17,877 nucleotides of DNA from Thermohalobaculum sp035513135 (lineage in GTDB: Bacteria; Pseudomonadota; Alphaproteobacteria; Rhodobacterales; Rhodobacteraceae), in NCBI GenBank assembly GCA_035513135.1, contig DATKCQ010000057.1:1-17877 (forward strand). Reading direction: 5' to 3'. Under the pieces are notes generated by a model. It searched no databases. It was not told where the DNA came from and worked only from the letters and a program-made list of their open reading frames with translations. Numbering within the stretch: the first letter of the stretch is position 1; each line of letters starts with the position of its first letter. Position numbers and translations under genes: made by a program. This document shows, one piece after another, positions 12,562 to 17,877 of this stretch.

Positions 12562-14820
12562 TTACGGCCGTCGATCCATGCGCGCGCCCCACATCAGCGC
12601 GGCGACCAGCAGGAAGGCCAGCACCGCGCCCATCAGCAGCGTGTGTTCGCGCGCCAGCACGATCGGGTACATGATGGCGTAGAGCGCCGCCAGCGCCAGC
12701 GTCACCCAGCCCGCCCGCGGACCCAGCCGCAGCCCCGACCAGCAGTAGGCGGTGAGCAGCGCCACCGTTGCCGTCGCCCCCAGCGCGTAGGCCGCCGGGA
12801 AACCGATGCGCTCGGCCAGCGGCAGCAGCAGCAAAAAGAAGGTGCATTGCGCCGCGCCGATCAGCCCATAGTCCGCCATCCGCGCCGCGCGCGGCGTCGA
12901 GCGCTCGATCAGGAAGATCGCGCCGAAGGTCAGCACGATGAACAGCAGCCCGAACTTCGCCGCCCGCTGGGCGGCGCGGTAGAGGTCCACCGGCTGCGCC
13001 AGCTCGACCTGCACGGTCGCCCGCTCCAGGCCGTCGAGCGGCGCGGCGCCGCGCAATGCCCGCGGCAACCCGTGCGCCACCCCGGGCACGCGCCATTCGG
13101 CGACGAAGCCGCTGCCGCCCACCTCGCGCAGCGTCGGCTGGAACGCCCCGCTGAAGGCCGGGGGCGTCCAGTCGGCGGCGACCCGCCAGCGCGTCATGCC
13201 CGCCGCCAGGTCAAGCCCGAGCGAGCGCGAGCCGGTGAGCTCGAGCTCGATGCGCCAGCCGTCGGGCCGCCCGCGCGGATCGCCGACCGGCACCTGGATG
13301 CCCGCCATGCCCGCCATCCCGCTGCCCGGCTCGAAGTCCGCGGAATCCGGGCGGCCACCGAACAGCCGGACCTCGGCCAGCGCCGATGGGTCGCTGACGC
13401 CCAGGCCGAGCACGGCGTCGGGCCAGCGCGCCGTCTCGCCCGGCGCCAGCAGGCGCGCGGCGGATTCCGCCTGCGCGGTCAGATGGATCACGGTCCGCCC
13501 GCGGTAGACGGGCACCTCGAAGGCACCCGCGCGCCAGCTCTCGGTGGTGATCTCGGTCAGTATATCGAGGGTCTCGGGCAGCACCACCAGCGGCTCGGCC
13601 AGGGTGCCGTCCGCAGCCTCCACCGGGACCAGCACGTATGGCCCGGCGAGCCGCTGCGGCGCGCCCCACGCGGCGCTGATCTCGGCCAGCGCCGCCGGGC
13701 GCGATCCGCCCCGCTGCGCCGCGATCTCGCCGATCAGCATCAGCGGCAGAGCCAGTAACAGGGCAACCGCTACCAGCCCCCACAGCCGCCCGCGCCCGCC
13801 GTTCCCCACGCCTGCGGCACCGACCTCCCCCGCCGCACCGACGTCCCCGGCGGCTTGCGCCGGTTCCGGGCCGGCTCTTTCGTCCGCTCGCGCGGGGCCA
13901 GCCGGGGCGACGCCGTGGTGCCGCTCGCCAGGCTCTGCAGGCCGTGCCGCCTCGGTCCGCACCTCCGCGATCTCCTCCTCCGGCCCGTCCTCGTCGCGCT
14001 CGTCGTCGTCCTCCTCGTCCTCCTCGTCCTCCCGCGCCTTGTCCTCCTGCGCCTCCCGCGGCCCCTTTTCCTCCCATTCCTCCGGGCGCCTGCCCAGCGT
14101 GTCGGCCCGGCGGAACAGCACCGCGCTGCCGGAGGCCTCCGGCACGAAGCCGCGCGCCACCATCAGCGCGCAGACGCCGCCGTCCTCCCACGCCCCGGCC
14201 GGGTCGTCGGCGGCATTCAGCAGGATGCGCTCGACCCCGTCCAGCGCGGCCCGCGCCAGCAGCTCGGCCGCGGCCGTCGGGATCTCCGAGACGATCAGGG
14301 AGATGCGCTCCTCGGCCAGGATCAGGTTGAGGTCCATGAACGGGACCATCATCACCTGCTGCCACGAGCGATCGTGCGGCAGCAGCGACGAGGTGCGAAT
14401 GTCGCGCCGGGCGAAGAACGGCACGCGGCCCTTCTTGCCCTCGGCGAGCACGGCGTTCACCGTCTCGACCTGCTCCACCCCGTTGAGCGCATGGGTGCGC
14501 CCGAGGTAGGCAACCAGCGCCGTGTTAGCTTCCACCGCGATGATCCGCTCGATGCCCTCGTGCCTGGCGATCAGGGTCGAGAGCACGCCGAGCCCGGCGC
14601 CGATCACCAGCACCCGGTCGCCCGGCTGCACCGCGGCGTCGAGCAACGCGATCATCTCGGCGTCGTAGCTGCCCGAGCGGATCTCGCTGCGAAGCTCGGG
14701 GATGATGAGCGCCGCGTCCGACGCGCCGTCGAACGGCAGAGTCACCCCTGCCGGATGCTTGAGCGGCTCGAACGGGCCGCCGCCACGCCACTGCGTGGCC
14801 AGATCGATGACTCGCGACAT
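12562..14820 (-). CDS. FkbM-like methyltransferase fused to CreD-like membrane protein
   Basis: One uninterrupted frame of 752 residues combines two families. Residues 1-240 are a SAM-dependent methyltransferase, most like the FkbM type: motif I VLVIGAGLGVLS at 70-81, the ribose-binding acidic residue Glu97 in IIAVEAN, and a SLIVSEIP strand near 174-181. Residues 241-345 are a very acidic, then Ala/Gly/Pro-rich, disordered linker. Residues 346-752 match CreD: a first membrane helix at about 347-363 followed by GEIAAQRGG, a large periplasmic domain to about 620, then five helices starting with KFGLLFIVLTFGAIFL. CreD belongs to the creABCD regulon and affects envelope properties in gamma-proteobacteria. 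No creBC genes are seen here. The ATG has no clear ribosome binding site. An internal GTG near residue 338 could start a separate CreD, but its SD spacing is poor. Confidence 0.88.
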   Translation of the reverse strand: MSRVIDLATQWRGGGPFEPLKHPAGVTLPFDGASDAALIIPELRSEIRSGSYDAEMIALLDAAVQPGDRVLVIGAGLGVLSTLIARHEGIERIIAVEANTALVAYLGRTHALNGVEQVETVNAVLAEGKKGRVPFFARRDIRTSSLLPHDRSWQQVMMVPFMDLNLILAEERISLIVSEIPTAAAELLARAALDGVERILLNAADDPAGAWEDGGVCALMVARGFVPEASGSAVLFRRADTLGRRPEEWEEKGPREAQEDKAREDEEDEEDDDERDEDGPEEEIAEVRTEAARPAEPGERHHGVAPAGPARADERAGPEPAQAAGDVGAAGEVGAAGVGNGGRGRLWGLVAVALLLALPLMLIGEIAAQRGGSRPAALAEISAAWGAPQRLAGPYVLVPVEAADGTLAEPLVVLPETLDILTEITTESWRAGAFEVPVYRGRTVIHLTAQAESAARLLAPGETARWPDAVLGLGVSDPSALAEVRLFGGRPDSADFEPGSGMAGMAGIQVPVGDPRGRPDGWRIELELTGSRSLGLDLAAGMTRWRVAADWTPPAFSGAFQPTLREVGGSGFVAEWRVPGVAHGLPRALRGAAPLDGLERATVQVELAQPVDLYRAAQRAAKFGLLFIVLTFGAIFLIERSTPRAARMADYGLIGAAQCTFFLLLLPLAERIGFPAAYALGATATVALLTAYCWSGLRLGPRAGWVTLALAALYAIMYPIVLAREHTLLMGAVLAFLLVAALMWGARMDRRP
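13971..14090 (-). repeat. Low-complexity acidic tract in the fusion linker
   Basis: The plus strand is a run of CTC/GTC/TCC triplets with very few purines. On the coding strand it is almost all GAG, GAC and GAA codons and gives a stretch such as EDEEDEEDDDERDED around residues 264-278 of the methyltransferase-CreD protein. The strong purine bias on one strand is due to the acidic coding. Just downstream, residues 324-337 contain two near-repeats of Gly-Ala-Ala-Gly-Glu/Val. Confidence 0.7.
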
Positions 14821-14940
14821 CGGTACGCTACCACTACAACTCGACGAACGCCGCCGATCACTCAACGATTCAACACTCGGGTCGCGCGAAGCTATCAAAG
14901 ATTACCCGCATATGCCCCTCACAAAACAGTTCTTTCATCA

Positions 14941-15012
14941 ATTGCAACCCGTTGTTGATCCTGCACGCGACAACGAACAACGCCAGGTTGTGGCATTGCA
15001 ACTCCAGGTTGT
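14941..15012. repeat. Cluster of short direct and inverted repeats after sdhB
   Basis: Immediately after the sdhB stop, CCAGGTTGT occurs at 14983-14991 and 15004-15012, spaced 21 bases apart. ATTGCAAC occurs at 14941-14948 and 14995-15002. GTTGTT near 14951 and AACAAC near 14976 are inverted. The 192 bases between sdhB and the fusion gene are visibly less GC-rich than the genes. On the minus strand ACAAC, five bases, GTTGT could form a weak hairpin, but it is too weak to call a terminator. No gene is supported here. Confidence 0.5.
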
Positions 15013-15792
15013 TCAGAGCTGGCGGGTGACCATCAGTTTCTTGATCTCGGCGATGGCCTTCGCCGGGTTGAGCCCCTTGGGGCAGGCCTTGGCGCAGTTC
15101 ATGATGGTGTGGCAGCGGTAGAGCCGGAACGGGTCCTCGAGGAAGTCGAGGCGGTTGCCGGTGGCCTCGTCGCGGCTGTCGACCAGCCAGCGATAGGCCT
15201 GCAGCAGCGCCGCCGGGCCGAGATAGCGGTCGCCGTTCCACCAGTAGCTCGGGCACGACGTCGAGCAGCAGGCGCACAGGATGCACTCATAGAGCCCGTC
15301 GAGCTTCTCGCGGTCCTCGATCGACTGCTTCCACTCGCGCTCGGGCGGCGGCGTCTCGGTCTCGAGCCACGGCTTCACCGAGGCGTGCTGGGCGTAGAAG
15401 TGGCTCAGGTCCGGCACCAGGTCCTTGACCACCGGCATGTGCGGCAGCGGATAGACGCGCACGTCGCCCTTGATCTGGTCGAGCCCCCAGGTGCAGGCCA
15501 GCGTGTTCGCCCCGTCGATGTTCATGGCGCACGAGCCGCAGATACCCTCGCGGCACGAGCGGCGGAAGGTCAGGGTGGGGTCCACCTCGTTCTTGATCTT
15601 GATCAGCGCGTCGAGCACCATCGGCCCGCAGTCCGCCATGTCGAGATGGTAGATGTCGAGCCGCGGGTTCTCGCCCTTGTCCGGGTCCCAGCGGTAGATG
15701 CGGAAGGTGCGCACGTCGCTGGCACGCTCGGGCGCCGGCCACTCCTTGCCCTTCACGATGCGCGAGTTCTTCGGCAGGTTGAACTGGACCAT
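15013..15792 (-). CDS. sdhB: Succinate dehydrogenase iron-sulfur subunit SdhB
   Basis: SdhB passes electrons from SdhA-bound FAD to ubiquinone in complex II of the inner membrane. The 259-residue product has all cluster ligands. The [2Fe-2S] site is Cys80, Cys85, Cys88 and Cys100 (SCREGICGSC). The [4Fe-4S] and [3Fe-4S] sites come from CILCACCSTSC at 170-180 and CHTIMNCAKAC at 227-237. The CPSYWW segment at 180-185 includes the tryptophan expected near the quinone. The ATG is preceded by GAGAGGAG at good distance. It is the last sdh gene and follows the inserted methyltransferase by 12 bases. In many relatives sdhB lies close to sdhA, so the gap is the odd feature here. Confidence 0.97.
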   Translation of the reverse strand: MVQFNLPKNSRIVKGKEWPAPERASDVRTFRIYRWDPDKGENPRLDIYHLDMADCGPMVLDALIKIKNEVDPTLTFRRSCREGICGSCAMNIDGANTLACTWGLDQIKGDVRVYPLPHMPVVKDLVPDLSHFYAQHASVKPWLETETPPPEREWKQSIEDREKLDGLYECILCACCSTSCPSYWWNGDRYLGPAALLQAYRWLVDSRDEATGNRLDFLEDPFRLYRCHTIMNCAKACPKGLNPAKAIAEIKKLMVTRQL

Positions 15793-15804
15793 CTCCCGCT
15801 CCTC

Positions 15805-16566
15805 TCAGGCCGGCCTGACGCCGATGAACACCCTCTCGCCCCGATGCAGCGCGTGCGCCGAGACGTCCGGCTCGGTGCCGGCGAACTCCGCGAGCCGGAA
15901 CCCGGCGGCGACGATGCGCTGGCGCAGGTCGCGCCCGTAGAAGCGCCGGTGCAGCGGATCGCCATAGCGCAGGCGGCGCTCGGCCGCGCTCAGGCCCGGG
16001 TCCTCGTAGGTCTCGTCCCAGCCCTCGACCATCGGCACAGTGAGCACCGCCTGCCCGCCGGGCCTCAGCACCCGGAACATCTCGGCCAGCGCGCGCGCGT
16101 CGTCCACATGCTCGAGCACGTGGTTGGCGATCACCATGTCGAAGCTGGCATCGGGCAGCGCCATCGCCTCGATGTCGAGGCTGAGGTCGTGCCGCTCGTC
16201 GATGTCGGCGGTGAGATACTCGGCGCCGCGCGCCTCGAACCAGTCGCGCGCGAAGGGCTCGGCGGCGAAGTGCAGCACGCGCGCGCCGGCGGGCAGCGCC
16301 ATCTCGCGGTCCACCCACAGCTTCAGTAGCCGGTGGCGGGGCCGGGAATCGCAGGACGGGCACCAGATCTCGGGCTTGTGCCGCACCGGCGAGAACAGGC
16401 CCCGGTAGCCGCAGACCGGGCAGAGCCGCGGCGTGCGCCCCCGGGCGAGCCCGGTGAAATGCTCGATGGCGCGGCGTGCGCGCAGGTCCATGAGCGCGCG
16501 GATCTCCTCGGGCGAGCGCCTCGGCCCGCGGCCTTGGCCGGTCATGGCGTGGGCACCGTCATGCAT
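15805..16566 (-). CDS. Zinc-ribbon SAM-dependent methyltransferase inside the sdh operon
   Basis: The 253-residue protein has an N-terminal zinc ribbon with Cys49, Cys52 (CPVCGYRGLF) and Cys69, Cys72 (CPSCDSRPRHR), then a class I methyltransferase domain. Motif I is the variant VLHFAAEP at 97-104, like the VLHIAPE form I recall in this group. NHVLEHVDD and FRVLRPGG are the Methyltransf_11 hallmarks. Substrate is unknown; relatives are often linked to polysaccharide or small-molecule methylation. It starts four bases after the sdhA stop and ends 12 bases before sdhB, so it must be co-transcribed. The ATG at 16566 sits too close to GAGG; an in-frame ATG at 16545 is an alternative start. Confidence 0.9.
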   Translation of the reverse strand: MHDGAHAMTGQGRGPRRSPEEIRALMDLRARRAIEHFTGLARGRTPRLCPVCGYRGLFSPVRHKPEIWCPSCDSRPRHRLLKLWVDREMALPAGARVLHFAAEPFARDWFEARGAEYLTADIDERHDLSLDIEAMALPDASFDMVIANHVLEHVDDARALAEMFRVLRPGGQAVLTVPMVEGWDETYEDPGLSAAERRLRYGDPLHRRFYGRDLRQRIVAAGFRLAEFAGTEPDVSAHALHRGERVFIGVRPA

Positions 16567-16570
16567 CGCC

Positions 16571-17877
16571 TCAGTACACCCGTTCCTTCGGAGCGATGCG
16601 GGCGCGCTCGATGCCGCCCTCGTTCTCGCCGGTGAGCGGCTCGGTGTGCACCGGGCGGTAGCTCAGCGACACCACGTCCCGTGTGCCGACCCAGGCCAGC
16701 GTGTGCTTGCGCCAGGTCTCGTCGTCGCGCTCGGGGAAGTCCTCGCGCGAGTGCGCGCCCCGGCTCTCGTGGCGCGCCGCGGCCGAGTAGATCGTGGCGA
16801 GCGCGTTCGGCAGCAGGTTGCCCAGCTCCAGCGTCTCCATCACGTCGGAGTTCCAGATCAGCGAGCGGTCGCTGACCTTCACATCGTCGAACGCCGCGTC
16901 CACCTTGGCGATCCGGGCGCAGCCCTCCTTGAGGCTCTTGGCGGTGCGGAACACCCCCGCCTCCTCCTGCATCGCCTTTTGCAGGTTGAGCCGGAGCATC
17001 GCGGTGGGCACCTGGCCATTGGCATGGCGCAGCCGGTCGAACCGGTCCATGGCGCGCTCGACCGAGGCGCGGTTCGGCTCCGGGGTCGGCGCGCCCGCCT
17101 CGACCACCTGCCCGGCCCGGATGGCGCAGGCGCGGCCGAACACCACCAGGTCGGTCAGCGAGTTCGAGCCCAGCCGGTTCGCCCCGTGCACCGAGCACGA
17201 GGCCGCCTCGCCGCAGGCCATCAGCCCGGGCACGATGCGGTCCGGCTCGTCCTCGGTGGAGGCGATCGCCTCGCCCCAGTAGTTCGTCGGCACCCCGCCC
17301 ATGTTGTAGTGCACGGTGGGCAGCACCGGGATCGGCTCGCGGGTCACGTCCACCCCGGCGAAGATGCGCGCCGACTCCGAAATCCCCGGCAGCCGCAGCT
17401 TCAGCGTCTCGGGCGGCAGGTGGTTGAGGTGGAGATGCAGGTGATCTCCCTCGGGGCCGACGCCGCGGCCCTCGCGGATCTCGATGGTCATGCAGCGCGA
17501 CACCACATCGCGCGAGGCGAGGTCCTTGTAGGTCGGGGCGTAGCGCTCCATGAACCGCTCGCCCTCGGAGTTGGTGAGATAGCCGCCCTCGCCGCGCGCG
17601 CCCTCGGTGATCAGGCAGCCTGCGCCGTAGATGCCGGTGGGGTGGAACTGCACGAACTCCATGTCCTGCAAGGGCAACCCGGCGCGGCTCACCAGCCCGG
17701 CGCCGTCGCCCGTGCAGGTGTGCGCCGAGGTGCAGGAGAAATAGGCGCGGCCGTAGCCGCCGGTCGCCAGCACGACCATCTTGGCGGCGAAGCGGTGCAG
17801 CGTGCCGTCGGTGATGTTCCAGGCCAGCAGCCCCTGGCACTGGCCGTCCTCGGACATGATCAGGTCGGTGGCGAAGT
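16571..17877 (-). CDS. sdhA: Succinate dehydrogenase flavoprotein SdhA (5' end outside window)
   Basis: SdhA carries covalent FAD and oxidises succinate to fumarate on the cytoplasmic side of complex II. About 434 C-terminal residues are visible; the N-terminal FAD-binding part lies beyond the right edge. Visible hallmarks are VVLATGGYGRAYFSCTSAH with CTGDGAG, the EFVQFHPTG active-site segment, LITEGARGEGGYL, the SRD motif around the catalytic arginine, VHYNMGG, and GLMACGEAA with HGANRLGSNSL. In the last motif Ser-Cys-Ser-Val replaces the more usual Cys-Val-Ser-Val. The C-terminus ends in KERVY. The frame runs open to base 17877, as expected for a gene cut by the window edge. sdhC and sdhD would be expected upstream, outside the window. 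Confidence 0.97.
   Translation of the reverse strand, partial: FATDLIMSEDGQCQGLLAWNITDGTLHRFAAKMVVLATGGYGRAYFSCTSAHTCTGDGAGLVSRAGLPLQDMEFVQFHPTGIYGAGCLITEGARGEGGYLTNSEGERFMERYAPTYKDLASRDVVSRCMTIEIREGRGVGPEGDHLHLHLNHLPPETLKLRLPGISESARIFAGVDVTREPIPVLPTVHYNMGGVPTNYWGEAIASTEDEPDRIVPGLMACGEAASCSVHGANRLGSNSLTDLVVFGRACAIRAGQVVEAGAPTPEPNRASVERAMDRFDRLRHANGQVPTAMLRLNLQKAMQEEAGVFRTAKSLKEGCARIAKVDAAFDDVKVSDRSLIWNSDVMETLELGNLLPNALATIYSAAARHESRGAHSREDFPERDDETWRKHTLAWVGTRDVVSLSYRPVHTEPLTGENEGGIERARIAPKERVY

Noticed and set aside
14870..15012. Short plus- and minus-strand frames between sdhB and the fusion gene
   Set aside because: They run into the antisense or another frame of sdhB, have no ribosome binding site and no recognisable product.

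Overview
The window is high-GC (most lines look close to 70% GC) and reads as the chromosome of an alphaproteobacterium, most likely Rhodobacterales or a close relative. The main clues are a TrmD with an N-terminal extension carrying a Ser-His-Gly-Arg motif, the ffh / chorismate mutase / rpsP / rimM / trmD / rplS gene order, rsmB-htpX beside a DUF1674 gene, a ZapE-type ATPase, and an alphaproteobacterial-type promoter (TTGACT, 16 bases, CTAGAT) upstream of ffh. Nearly all of it is coding. I see no rRNA, tRNA, insertion sequence, prophage or CRISPR array. Coordinates and starts are read by eye.

Bases 58-2282 hold rsmB and htpX on the minus strand, overlapping by 4 bp. Divergent to them is a small DUF1674/SDHAF4-type gene (2360-2554, plus). 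A strong hairpin at 2621-2643 follows the end of the next block. Bases 2668-7786 (minus) are one tightly packed translation and secretion operon, read in the order ffh, GNAT acetyltransferase, chorismate mutase, rpsP, a 54-residue putative lipoprotein, rimM, a 103-residue unknown, trmD, rplS. Several of its junctions are 4-8 bp start/stop overlaps. Its promoter is probably at 7911-7938, followed by a leader with two hairpins.

Bases 8023-8603 (plus) hold an orphan gene with its own promoter. Its first two thirds are AT-rich, and GC rises abruptly near base 8400, which suggests recent acquisition. Bases 8703-11215 (minus) are two tandem paralogous MFS transporters. The second starts with TTG behind a strong ribosome binding site. 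A divergent regulatory region with a perfect 7-bp dyad (11286-11306) separates them from zapE (11371-12507, plus).

Bases 12562-14820 (minus) encode the most unusual protein here: an N-terminal FkbM-like methyltransferase fused, through a very acidic disordered linker, to a complete CreD-like inner-membrane protein. Bases 15013-17877 (minus) are the succinate dehydrogenase operon end: the C-terminal part of sdhA (cut by the window edge), a zinc-ribbon SAM methyltransferase inserted between the two subunits, and sdhB. The SDHAF4-type gene at 2360 may serve maturation of this same SdhA, although it lies about 14 kb away.

The best candidates for something undescribed are the methyltransferase-CreD fusion, the methyltransferase inside the sdh operon, and the compositionally mosaic orphan. 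No complete new defence or mobile system is visible.
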